From assembly GCA_013416405.1 (NCBI GenBank), contig JACCET010000001.1, positions 599,647-663,646 of the forward strand: DNA of 64,000 bases, in the 5' to 3' direction. The translations under genes and the position numbers were made by a program. Shown one piece after another: positions 54,396 through 63,959 of this stretch (the first letter of the stretch is position 1; each line of letters starts with the position of its first letter). Below the pieces are notes generated by a model. That model saw only the letters and a list, made by a program, of their open reading frames with translations, had not been told where the DNA came from and searched no databases. The stretch comes from Alcaligenaceae bacterium. Its GTDB lineage: Bacteria; Pseudomonadota; Gammaproteobacteria; Burkholderiales; Burkholderiaceae_B.

Positions 54396-54527
54396 TACCT
54401 GCAGTCACCACTCGACGCTGGCTTACTTGGGATGTCAACGCCAAACAAACCAAGCTGTCGCTTGCAGAAATATCACCTGACTGAACAAGGGCAGATGCTA
54501 CTCGCTCAACAACGTCAAGTTCAATAG
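54396..54527 (+). pseudogene. COG2865 regulator C-terminal fragment (copy 2)
   Basis: The frame reads LQSPLDAGLLGMSTPNKPSC then RLQKYHLTEQGQMLLAQQ and stops at 54527, a homologue of the tail of the gene ending at 52517. Upstream homology ends near 54,396. Only about 43 codons remain. Confidence 0.7.
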
Positions 54528-54835
54528 CGCCCGTACAAATTCCCACACCACGGCACGGCACGGCCGGAACAAATCGCCATTGCCCAGGCATCACCTGGCA
54601 TCATCAGAAATAAAACCGAAGAACATCCATGAAGTTCTTCCCGCAACGGTTGGCATGCCCGCCCGGGGCGACCTACCCAGAATGATACCGACGTCGAATA
54701 CGACATCTACCAGTCCCTATTTTCCGTCGGTTCTCCTTGCGCGGTGTGGTATCTGTTGAATTCTCTCATCGAGCCAACTGATTACATCACCTAAAGCTTC
54801 ATGCAGACCCACGTGACAGGCTTATGTCCTATACT

Positions 54836-54928
54836 GGCTCGCACGCAGGGGTACTCGCTATTTTCAGCGGGTTGAGAAAGGCCCTTCGTACCAGTACGGA
54901 TAATGCCGATGCTGGGAGCGCGCTCGTT
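54836..54928 (+). ncRNA. TPP riboswitch (thi box) of thiC
   Basis: The leader holds the conserved TPP-aptamer pieces in order: GGGGTAC, then the pyrimidine-binding GGTTGAGA (CTGAGA in consensus) at 54871-54878, then CCCTT, then ACCAGTACGGATAATGCC and GCTGGGA, closing with G/C-rich flanks that can pair as P1. It ends about 80 bp before the thiC start, with GGAGC near the start codon open to sequestration. Excess thiamine pyrophosphate should lower thiC expression. The thi-box match is good though the TGAGA loop has GGT before it. Confidence 0.85.
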
Positions 54929-54959
54929 AATATCGTTTGGCTTCATGCCGCCCGATTGA

Positions 54960-56921
<1,962 letters not shown>

Positions 56922-57047
56922 GCCACACATCGTCCCTTTGAAGGAGCCAGAGCAGTCTTTACTGGTATTGATGATTAGTGGCGGACTAATTGCTAACGGG
57001 CTTTAGGTAGCAGCGTATTGGCAATTAGATGATAAACAACTGGCGAC

Positions 57048-57072
57048 GCATCGTTGGAATGCCCAACGATGC
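57048..57072. terminator. Hairpin downstream of thiC
   Basis: A perfect 10-bp inverted repeat (GCATCGTTGG / CCAACGATGC) with a 5-nt loop lies 127 bp after the thiC stop. No T run follows on either strand, so it is a weak terminator candidate or a protein site. The stretch 56,922-57,493 holds no gene I can support. Confidence 0.4.
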
Positions 57073-57132
57073 ACTATCAGGTTCAAGTTACAGAGAAACT
57101 ATAAACAACATGAGAAGATAGACGTAATATAT

Positions 57133-57185
57133 TGATTTATATCATATTTTATACTTCACCCCTACTCCCACTCCATCATCAATAG
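57133..57185. repeat. guaA-end-like direct repeat, right copy
   Basis: TGATTTATA and CCCTACTCCCACTC (57160-57173) with TCAATAG, matching the left copy at 54009-54059. On the minus strand it reads ATG GAG TGG GAG TAG. Just before it, TTGATTTATATCAT (57132-57145) is also close to an FNR-type box but has no gene properly placed beside it. Confidence 0.5.
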
Positions 57186-57493
57186 GTCTCGCAACCCGCA
57201 TGGTTAAAGGACTTGGGTGTGATCGACATGTGTCTTTATCGTCGCGTTTACCGTCAAAAACGCAGATCTTTTGCTGGCGCGGGAGATGGAGCGAATTGCG
57301 GGGCGTAAACGTTAACAACACGATTATCAATCAGAATATAAGGATACAGGAGAGAACTCCCCTTGTCTCCTTCCTTGAGGAGCAATCGGTTTAGTTAGCT
57401 ACGTGGGCAAAACTGTATTTTCAATGGTGGTAGTGGACTAGCATAATTTTTTCTTCTGGGACTATCAAGGATGGGCAAGTGCCAGGCGCTTTG

Positions 57494-59206
57494 CTATTGC
57501 GGCTGCTCCGCAGGAGGCAGCATAACCTCGCGCCAATTGATCGGAACTTCAGGCAGCAAATTTGTCTCGGACTCCAACAACTCTGTGTGTCCAGGATGGT
57601 TCTCCACTGCTAGCGCCACAACTTCGCGACATCCTTCCATATCGCCTGCGCATCGAAGTCGTTCAGCCAACTCCAAGGTAATTGCTGCTTCAAACAGCCG
57701 AGGTAATCTCAGCCCATTAGCAGCAGCGCGCCGACGGAAATAGGTGTTCAAAACCACTCGGTGGTCTTCCAATGACCATGTCACGGTTTGCCCAGCCAGT
57801 GCATGGGCAATCAGAGCTTCCGAAGAGGGCTCTCCCAACTCCTCTTGAATCAACGCTTCGATTGCCGGCGGCATGTCAGCAGAGTCCTGCTTCACTACAT
57901 TCATATTGAAAAGCGCATGCAAAGCCAAGTACGGCAACCTTAAACGTTTCTCCAGACGAGGAACAACCTTACAAGCCACTGCTAGCACAGGCTTCAAATC
58001 AGTCACGACTGCATCAGGTTTTCTGAGAAGGCAAGATGCAATCTGCTGTAGAAACCCCTCCAACTTATCGCGACCAGCTTTCGTAATGTCACCCTCAGCT
58101 CGACCAATCCAGTACTGCGGCGCCATGCGCATTTGAACAACGCCACTTCGTTCCAGATGGTAGTCATATGGTTCATGCAGTATTGTAGGCTGACGCATGA
58201 CAAATTCAATGATGACACTACGCATCAAACGCGACAGTCCTTGAAGCGTCAGATGCGTGGTCCGACCGTTAATGGCAGTCTCGCCTTGGGAATGCCCCAA
58301 TGTCACGGAATGCGGTAGCTGTCGGAGTTGATGCACATATTTGGATCGCGATTGGTAGGCCGTACCGAGCACTTCTGCAAGATCCGATCTTCCCAGCAAA
58401 GGTTCATTGGCAGTGTCGGAAGCCTGCCGAAAGTACGTGGACGGAGTATGTGCCACAGCGAACTCTCGAAAGCGACGCGCCAACGCGACGTGTTCAACTC
58501 TCAATAGCGCCTCTCTGACACGTTGCGCAATCACTTCATCTGCCCCAGACAACGCCTCATCGACCTCCTTTCGCTTGCGCTCATCAAACGATTCCCAGTC
58601 GCTCTTATGGTCGTCAAAATCTTGGGCGAGCGATTCCACGGAGGCAACAAGTAACGTGTAAGCCAACTCCAGATCATCGGCAATGCGATGCATACCGTTG
58701 ACGTAAGTTCGAATCGCACGCATCACTCCTAGAAAGGTGCGTCGCGGCAGTCCGATGAGCTTCTCAACAAAATCTTCCAGAAACTTCAATTCATCTGGCT
58801 TACACCAGATATCCCCATCGAAAAACCTGCGGACAAGCGTCTGCGGAGTAACCCTCGTAACCAGTCCGCGCTGCCCGGAGGTCAGTCTCCGGGCCAAATC
58901 AACGTCAGGCGTACAAACACAGTTCAACGAAAAAGACACCACCACCGAATAGTCTTGAAGATAGGGCTCGACGCCGGAGGAGGCAATCACTCCCGGCTTT
59001 AGTTCCTCACCTTCCATGCGCTCAGTGAACTCGGAAACCAGGACAGCGGGACGTATCGAATAGCTCGACGACGGCAACAGTCGTCCTGCGACTGTGTCGA
59101 CAGTATTCTCTCGGGCGAGGATGGCGTTCGTATAGAGCATGCCTCGCAAAAGGTTTTCCCTGCCCGCAGGTCTAGTAAACAACTTTCCAGTGGCAATTTG
59201 GAGCAC
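57494..59206 (-). CDS. Large HEPN-motif protein, fourth gene of the AbiE-HEPN unit
   Basis: A 570-residue protein with no clear named family. The N-terminal 160 residues look like an alpha/beta domain (YSVVVSFSLNCVCTPDVDLA). The middle is helical (LELAYTLLVASVESLAQDFDDHKSDWESF) and carries TAYQSRSKYVHQLRQLP, an R-x4-H HEPN RNase-type motif (Arg287, His292) in an ApeA-like setting (A-Y-x-x-R-S-K-x-V-H). The last 300 residues are helical, ending near EVALAVENHPGHTELLESET, which resembles a TPR-like turn. GTG at 59206 follows AGGAGG by 4 nt and lies 12 bp after the previous stop. Two HEPN-like genes in a row behind an AbiE pair are unusual. The motif is seen; RNase activity is inference. Confidence 0.7.
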   Translation of the reverse strand: MLQIATGKLFTRPAGRENLLRGMLYTNAILARENTVDTVAGRLLPSSSYSIRPAVLVSEFTERMEGEELKPGVIASSGVEPYLQDYSVVVSFSLNCVCTPDVDLARRLTSGQRGLVTRVTPQTLVRRFFDGDIWCKPDELKFLEDFVEKLIGLPRRTFLGVMRAIRTYVNGMHRIADDLELAYTLLVASVESLAQDFDDHKSDWESFDERKRKEVDEALSGADEVIAQRVREALLRVEHVALARRFREFAVAHTPSTYFRQASDTANEPLLGRSDLAEVLGTAYQSRSKYVHQLRQLPHSVTLGHSQGETAINGRTTHLTLQGLSRLMRSVIIEFVMRQPTILHEPYDYHLERSGVVQMRMAPQYWIGRAEGDITKAGRDKLEGFLQQIASCLLRKPDAVVTDLKPVLAVACKVVPRLEKRLRLPYLALHALFNMNVVKQDSADMPPAIEALIQEELGEPSSEALIAHALAGQTVTWSLEDHRVVLNTYFRRRAAANGLRLPRLFEAAITLELAERLRCAGDMEGCREVVALAVENHPGHTELLESETNLLPEVPINWREVMLPPAEQPQ

Positions 59207-59218
59207 ACATCCTCCTAT

Positions 59219-59902
59219 TCAATCGCGACGCATCCGCGAAGGATACTTGGCATCAAACATCTTTTCTTCGAGCCATTCGCACAAGCACTCTACTTGGTCG
59301 ATAGCAGTCATCAGTTTGTCCCGCGAAACATGAAGCGACGGCGACATTAACCAGCTCGCGTCATCGCTGTCTTGAAATAGATCGCTTTCCCGCTCGCTCA
59401 GAAAGAACGGTTGCGGATAGCTTTTCCAGTCCTTTTCGGCATGGGTTATTCTGACCGTCGTAATGCTTTCGGGATGCTGGTCACGGTTCCGCGCAAGTAT
59501 CACTTGCTCGATGATGGAGAGGTCGGCTGGACAGCGACTCCAATCGATTCCAACTTTGTCGCCCAAGCAAGTCTGATAGCCCCGCACTAGCCCTTCCTTC
59601 TTAAACGCAGCCGCAAACTCCTTTCCGCAACTCAGCCCCAATTGGCGTTCCCAAGTCCTGAAGTAGAGCTGCAGCGACGCGGATAGCATGGAGATACAGC
59701 AGCGACCCGTGACCTCCAACAGTTCACTCGCATCAATCCATTCACTGAGAAAAGCGGGTTCCCCGTCCTCGCTGTACGGAGGAACGTAAGGCTCCTCCTT
59801 CGCTTCGATCTTCCTCATGATCTCGATGAAGGGCTGCGCCGCGCACTCGTAGTACTGACGAATAAGCCTCGTGCGATCTTTGAGAAAATACAGGACTTCC
59901 AT
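59219..59902 (-). CDS. Small HEPN-motif protein, third gene of the AbiE-HEPN unit
   Basis: A 227-residue protein starting MEVLYFLKDRTRLIRQYYEC, with GGAAAGGAG before the start; its ATG comes 2 bp after the AbiEii stop. Helical, with EEPYVPPYSEDGEPAFLSEW, TGRCCISMLSASLQLYFRTWE, and the motif VILARNRDQHPESITTV, an R-N-x3-H form of the HEPN motif (Arg138 to His143), here in the canonical place after a helix. It resembles widespread unnamed proteins. The HEPN call is by motif and secondary structure only. It is read together with the AbiE pair and the 570-residue gene. Confidence 0.7.
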   Translation of the reverse strand: MEVLYFLKDRTRLIRQYYECAAQPFIEIMRKIEAKEEPYVPPYSEDGEPAFLSEWIDASELLEVTGRCCISMLSASLQLYFRTWERQLGLSCGKEFAAAFKKEGLVRGYQTCLGDKVGIDWSRCPADLSIIEQVILARNRDQHPESITTVRITHAEKDWKSYPQPFFLSERESDLFQDSDDASWLMSPSLHVSRDKLMTAIDQVECLCEWLEEKMFDAKYPSRMRRD

Positions 59903-59904
59903 GC

Positions 59905-60846
59905 TTACTCCTTTCCTGTGCTTGGAAATGTGATGGAGGCAAATCTTGCTGCCAAGGCATCGGCCTGTTCGGCAAACTTCTTCCGATTGGTTTTTTGCAA
60001 CTGCACCAGATTGCGCAACTTCCAACGTACGCCGGGCAGGTGTTCGAGATGGTCGATATCCAGCAATAACCACTCTGGCGCTGCACCGACTAGGGAGAGT
60101 AAAAAACGCCGCTCATTGTCGTCCAGGTTCTGTTGGACCTCGGATATCATGCGCTCTCGCGCAGCAAGCAATGCATCGAGCGGCACCGGCTCGGCAGTCA
60201 TGCCATGGAAATTGTGCTCGTAGTCATGCCGAATATCCCGCAATGCCGGAAACAACACCTCGTGGAGGGGCCGATTGCTGCTAGCCAGGTAAACGACGAA
60301 GGCGCGCCGAATGCCGGGCGTGATGCCTTCCTGCGCAAAGAGCTGCATCACATCAAACAAATCGCGTGGATGCTGACGATCCAATGCAGCCACCAGCTTG
60401 CCGCCATACACGTCCTCTAGCGACACTACGGGGATTTCCAGGTCCGCCATCAATACGTCGCGTGCAACCGGCGTGAGCGAAGCGCGACGCACTGGCTGCA
60501 CAGTGCCACGCATCACAAAGTTGACTTCGATCTTGACCTGCACGGCTCCATTACGCACCAACAGCTTGGTCTCCCCTGCTGCTGCCGCAGGCGCATGCGT
60601 CTGAAACCCTCTCTTCTTCAGCCGCTCGGCAGCCTGCCGAACAGCCTCGTTGATACGCACCAAGGCATCTTCACGCGGTAACGTGTGGTCGGGAAAGACC
60701 AGATCGAGATCAACCGACAGTCGCGGCATGTCGCGCACGAACAGGTTGATCGCGGTGCCGCCTTTCAAGGCAAAAGTGTCATCTACAAACACCAATGGCG
60801 CCACCTGCGTCAGCAATCGTGCCGTATCGAGATAGGCTTGATTCAT
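59905..60846 (-). CDS. AbiEii-family nucleotidyltransferase toxin, apparently intact
   Basis: A 313-residue protein. The catalytic motif is complete: FALKGGTAINLFVRD and, 12-15 residues on, LSVDLDLVFPD, giving the GG(T/S) and D-x-D of the DNA polymerase beta-like fold. YGGKLVAALDRQHPRDLFDV, with the conserved RHP-(K/R)-D-L-x-D motif, is also present, followed by the family C-terminus PEWLLLDIDHLEHLPGVRWKLRNL. AbiEii-type toxins attach nucleotides to tRNA acceptor ends or similar. Its start overlaps the antitoxin stop by 4 bp. It is the only AbiEii of three in the window that looks active. Confidence 0.88.
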   Translation of the reverse strand: MNQAYLDTARLLTQVAPLVFVDDTFALKGGTAINLFVRDMPRLSVDLDLVFPDHTLPREDALVRINEAVRQAAERLKKRGFQTHAPAAAAGETKLLVRNGAVQVKIEVNFVMRGTVQPVRRASLTPVARDVLMADLEIPVVSLEDVYGGKLVAALDRQHPRDLFDVMQLFAQEGITPGIRRAFVVYLASSNRPLHEVLFPALRDIRHDYEHNFHGMTAEPVPLDALLAARERMISEVQQNLDDNERRFLLSLVGAAPEWLLLDIDHLEHLPGVRWKLRNLVQLQKTNRKKFAEQADALAARFASITFPSTGKE

Positions 60847-61580
60847 GGCTTGAGCACCAGCAAGCCGTCGGCCGAGCGAGACACCCAGGGTCGATCGCTA
60901 CCAGTCGGCAGTGCGGCCGGGTCGAGTTTAGCCACCCAGGGCACCGATACTTCGCTGCCAAGCTGAAGGCACAGCCGAACGGTTTTGACGCTGGTGCAAC
61001 GCTGTAATAGCTCACGTAGTATGTCAGCACGCAAGCTGTAAGCGCTTTCGACAAGTTCACGGGCCTCCTGCAACGGCTGACGCACACCGACTTCACTCAG
61101 CAGTTCTAGCAATGCCCGCTCCGGTGCTGACACGTGCGGCGCGCCGACGCGCTTCTCGAAGGGCCCGACATGCAGCAACGCGCCAGGCTGCTCGTTAAAC
61201 AAGCGTTTGCGGTGGTACTCGGCTGGAAAACGCTCTGTGAACCACTCCGGTAGTCGCCCCGTCGCCCATCCATATAGGTGCAGCACCGGCTTCTGCGACA
61301 CGTACTGGCGAACGCCATACCAATCTAGTGCCGATTTGCCGCCGACATGCAGCCCTTCAAACCGGCGCTGCAATAACAACAGACTGGGATGAAGGGCCAA
61401 GGTATCGTTCGGACGACAGTACACTCCCCGTGCGAGCCGCGTGAGCCAACCTGCCTTAACGTAGTGAACGGCCAAGTCTGCGGAAATGCCCAATCTCGCC
61501 AAATCCTCAGAGGTCAGTGGCATACCTGGCGCAAGTTTGGTGTAAAGTGCGTTTAGTTTGCTTTGATTAGTCGTAGCCAT
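60843..61580 (-). CDS. AbiEi-family antitoxin (repressor), cognate to the intact AbiEii
   Basis: A 245-residue protein: N-terminal winged HTH (MPLTSEDLARLGISADLAVHYVKAGWLTRLARGVYCRPND), GLHVGGKSALDWYGVRQYV, and the C-terminal antitoxin domain (APHVSAPERALLELLSEVG, LRELLQRCTSVKTVRLCLQL). The domain order is that of AbiEi, which represses its own promoter and neutralises AbiEii without stable binding. A perfect 19-bp palindrome lies 55-73 bp upstream. It heads the four-gene unit read to 57,494. Confidence 0.88.
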   Translation of the reverse strand: MATTNQSKLNALYTKLAPGMPLTSEDLARLGISADLAVHYVKAGWLTRLARGVYCRPNDTLALHPSLLLLQRRFEGLHVGGKSALDWYGVRQYVSQKPVLHLYGWATGRLPEWFTERFPAEYHRKRLFNEQPGALLHVGPFEKRVGAPHVSAPERALLELLSEVGVRQPLQEARELVESAYSLRADILRELLQRCTSVKTVRLCLQLGSEVSVPWVAKLDPAALPTGSDRPWVSRSADGLLVLKP

Positions 61581-61634
61581 ACCCCGATTGAAGCATTTTT
61601 TCTAAATAACTGTCAATTTTATATCATCCTAATT

Positions 61635-61653
61635 ATCGTAGTTAAACTACGAT
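61635..61653. promoter_or_regulatory. Perfect palindrome, likely AbiEi operator
   Basis: ATCGTAGTT-A-AACTACGAT, a perfect 9-bp inverted repeat with a 1-nt centre, lies 55 bp upstream of the antitoxin start in an AT-rich promoter region. AbiEi proteins bind inverted repeats in such positions. The divergent intergenic stretch (61,581-61,910) otherwise holds no gene. Confidence 0.7.
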
Positions 61654-61910
61654 TCAAATAAATTTTCTAAAATTCAGCTCCGAACTGTTGCCTTCGCCTG
61701 AACCCTCTACCCCTCACCATCAGCGCCTCCAGCAGATGCGGAATCAGCGTCGTCGCGCAAGGTGATGAGCTTACAGCACACCAAAGTTGTGTTCAGCAAC
61801 GGTAAAGACTCCCAAGACCATCCATGATACTTACAAGTCCTATGGTCCTCCGCTCATCCTGAAAAGTGCCAGAAACTTTGCTATATTTCTACCAGTCAGG
61901 AGGCAGCCTT

Positions 61911-62507
61911 ATGCAGACTCTTTCCCAAAAAATACTTGAGCACGCTACCGGTTTACCGGAGGGCGCGCCTTTGGTCGCAAAAGAGTTACTGCATCTGGGC
62001 AACCGCGCTGCCGTAGATCAGGCCCTGTCCCGCCTCGTTCAGCGCGGTCGTTTGTTGCGTGCGGGCCGTGGCATCTATGTGTTGCCGATCGAAAACCGCT
62101 TTGGCACCCGTGCGCCCTCAACAGCCAAGATGGTCGAAAATCTGGCTAAGCAACGTGGCGAAGTCATCGTGCCGCACGGTGCGTCCTCTGCCAATGCACT
62201 CGGCCTCACAGCACAAGTTCCTATGCAGGCCATCTACCTGACCTCCGGCCCAAGCCGACGCTTGACGCTCGGGGCACAAAAAGTAGAACTGCGACATGCA
62301 CCGGAATGGCAATTGATTTACCCCGGCCGCGCCGCTGGCGATATGGTGCGTGCACTGGCCTGGCTGGGACCAGAAAGATCCGGTAAGGCAATACGTACGT
62401 TGCGCGCCAAACTATCACCCGCTGAAATGGAAAAAGTGACTTCAGCACGTGCACGTCTACCGACCTGGATGGCACAGGAAATCAGCGCTCTGGTGTCCCA
62501 TGGCTGA
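61911..62507 (+). CDS. AbiEi-like antitoxin of the DUF6088 type
   Basis: A 198-residue protein starting MQTLSQKILEHATG after CAGGAGGCAGCC. It has a winged HTH (VAKELLHLGNRAAVDQALSRLVQRGRLLRAGRGIYV) and the antitoxin core GTRAPSTAKMVENLAKQRGEVI, PHGASSANALGLTAQVP and LTSGPSRRLTLGAQKVELRHAP, a form found with AbiEii-like nucleotidyltransferases. Its stop overlaps the toxin start at 62500 by 8 bp. The antitoxin is intact though the toxin is not. Confidence 0.85.
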   Translation: MQTLSQKILEHATGLPEGAPLVAKELLHLGNRAAVDQALSRLVQRGRLLRAGRGIYVLPIENRFGTRAPSTAKMVENLAKQRGEVIVPHGASSANALGLTAQVPMQAIYLTSGPSRRLTLGAQKVELRHAPEWQLIYPGRAAGDMVRALAWLGPERSGKAIRTLRAKLSPAEMEKVTSARARLPTWMAQEISALVSHG

Positions 62508-63116
62508 GTTCTTCAGTCTTTCCATCAATGATCGCCTGGAAGCGCTTGAGCGGGCTACCCACATGTCGGGGCGCCCTCCTCATCTGTTGGAAAAAGATGT
62601 CTGGGTAGTATGGTCGTTGCGACACATTTTCACCGCTCCCTATGCTTCACACCTGGTATTCACAGGCGGCACCTCCTTGTCGAAGGCTTATGGTGTCATT
62701 CACGTTTCTCCGAAAATGTAAATCTCACCTACGACATCCGAGCCATTGCGCCCGATCTGATCGGCGACACAAACGATCCACTCCCAGCGAGCAAGTTTCA
62801 GGAAAAAAAGTGGAGCAAAGAGATCCGTTCTCGCTTGGTTGACTGGGCTGCGACTGATGTCGTCCCCCTTCTTCAACAAGACCGACCCATAGCGGCCTCT
62901 GGAGTGGCAGACTTGTTGGCAGCGAGGCGGGCGAGTGCGTTCGGCAGTCGCCCGCATGTGGATGCTAAGCCTGCGGTAGTCATGAGATATATGCGTCCCA
63001 TCGCACACTACGCATTATTAAGCGACCGGTCACTTTCGACAACAGTGCAAGCAAGCGTGCAAGACCTATGGCGGGATCGTCGAATCGAAGGTACGGATTG
63101 GAGCCATCTTGGCTAA
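62500..63116 (+). pseudogene. AbiEii-type nucleotidyltransferase toxin, frameshifted with D-x-D changed to N-x-N
   Basis: The first frame gives MAEFFSLSINDRLEALERAT, PPHLLEKDVWVVWSLRHIF and FTGGTSLSKAYGVIH; it stops at 62721. A second frame resumes RFSENVNLTYDIRAIAPDLI, LPASKFQEKKWSKEIRSRL and continues to 63116. One base is missing near 62703: restoring it gives VIHRFSENVNLTYD. The family has SED-V-DLTYD here, so both metal-binding Asp have become Asn (AAT codons). The frame ends at 63116 without the expected C-terminal part, just before IS3-type DNA. The toxin is dead in at least two ways. Confidence 0.8.
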
Positions 63117-63248
63117 ACAGCAAGCCCTCGTTCTTAACAAGAATTCCTTTCGTGAGATCCAAGTAGACATCTGGTTGGCCCGTATCTTGAATCGACCAGG
63201 GTTTGCTAGACACTTTTTAGCCTCATAATACTCACTGAGGAGATGATT

Positions 63249-63527
63249 ATGAGCACGGCCCGATTTACGGAAGAATTCAAACTTGAAGCGGTGAAGCAAA
63301 TCACCCAACATCAGCGCCCAGTGGCCGAAGTGGCCAAGCGGTTAGGGGTATCGACCCACAGCCTGTACGTGTGGGTCAAACGCTACGGCAAGTCGGCACA
63401 GCAACGCGAACAAGACAGCGCTGAGGCCATTGAGCTTCGGCGTTTGCGCTCAGAGGTAAAGCGACTCACTGAAGAGCGCGATATCTTAAAAAAGGCCGCC
63501 GCGTACTTTGCCAGGGAGTCAGGCTAA
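63249..63527 (+). mobile_element. IS3-family transposase OrfA
   Basis: A 92-residue protein MSTARFTEEFKLEAVKQITQ with HTH (VAEVAKRLGVSTHSLYVWVKRYGK) and a leucine-zipper-like tail (LRRLRSEVKRLTEERDILKKAAAYF), the standard OrfA of IS3 elements. It starts at the second ATG after GAGGAG. A slippery A6G run (63488-63494) near its end suits -1 frameshifting into OrfB. The left end of the element probably lies near 63,195-63,230. Confidence 0.9.
63488..63494 (+). promoter_or_regulatory. Programmed -1 frameshift heptamer AAAAAAG
   Basis: The run AAAAAAG lies 31 bp before the OrfA stop codon, within the OrfA-OrfB overlap zone, the usual slip site used by IS3-family elements to make OrfAB. By position and sequence only. 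Confidence 0.6.
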
Positions 63528-63904
63528 AGTACGCGTTTATTCGGCAGCACTCGACTCAATACACCGTGCGCAGACTCTGCGAAGTGCTCGAGGTTCATCC
63601 CAGCGGTTATTACGCTTGGCGGCGTAATCCGCATAGCCAGCGCCATCATGAAGACCAGCGGTTGTTGGCCTTGGTGGAGCCGTCCTGGGTGGACAGCGGC
63701 CGGGTTTATGGCTACCGCAAGGTGCATCACGACTTATGTGACTTGGGCGAATCCTGTAGCCGCCATCGCGTGGCACGCTTGATGCGCAGCCGCGGCTGGC
63801 GTGCTCAGGTGGGCTATCGTCGTCGTCCCGGTTTCCATGGTGGAATCCCGCATAACGTGGCCGCCAATATTCTGTATGCGGTCCATCTCCCCCATAATTG
63901 TTAG
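63526..63904 (+). mobile_element. IS3-family transposase OrfB, 3'-truncated
   Basis: The frame reads KYAFIRQHSTQYTVRRLCEV, HPSGYYAWRRNPHSQRHHED, then WVDSGRVYGYRKVHHDL, the HTH_21 start of OrfB. After GYRRRPGFHGG (about 63,842) the transposase sequence ends and unrelated residues run to a stop at 63,904. The DDE catalytic domain is absent, so the element is dead as such and is joined to other DNA at this point. Confidence 0.85.
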
Positions 63905-63959
63905 CCCTGCGGCATTCAGGCATCGTGTCGGTTCTTTGCGAATAACGGAGAAGCGCAGA

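Larger units (their letters stand above)
53915..54830. other. Non-coding remnant region upstream of thiC
   Basis: No intact gene is seen. It holds an AT-rich guaA-end-like repeat (54009-54059), a 22-bp element at 54223-54244 that matches 49536-49557 at 20 of 22 positions, and a second COG2865 tail (54396-54527). Between 54,530 and 54,830 nothing coding is recognisable. The region looks like scars of several insertions. Confidence 0.6.

Noticed and set aside
57142..57394. Short frames on both strands after thiC
   Set aside because: Low complexity and no homology I can see; they cross the guaA-like repeat.
62500..62721. Short stand-alone 73-residue protein at the start of the third AbiE toxin
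   Set aside because: The sequence continues in a second frame after a single-base deletion, so it is a broken gene and not a small protein.
62980..63213. 77-codon minus-strand frame between the toxin remnant and the IS3 element
   Set aside because: Half of it mirrors the AbiEii fragment. The first 45 residues look somewhat protein-like, but no family or start signal supports it.
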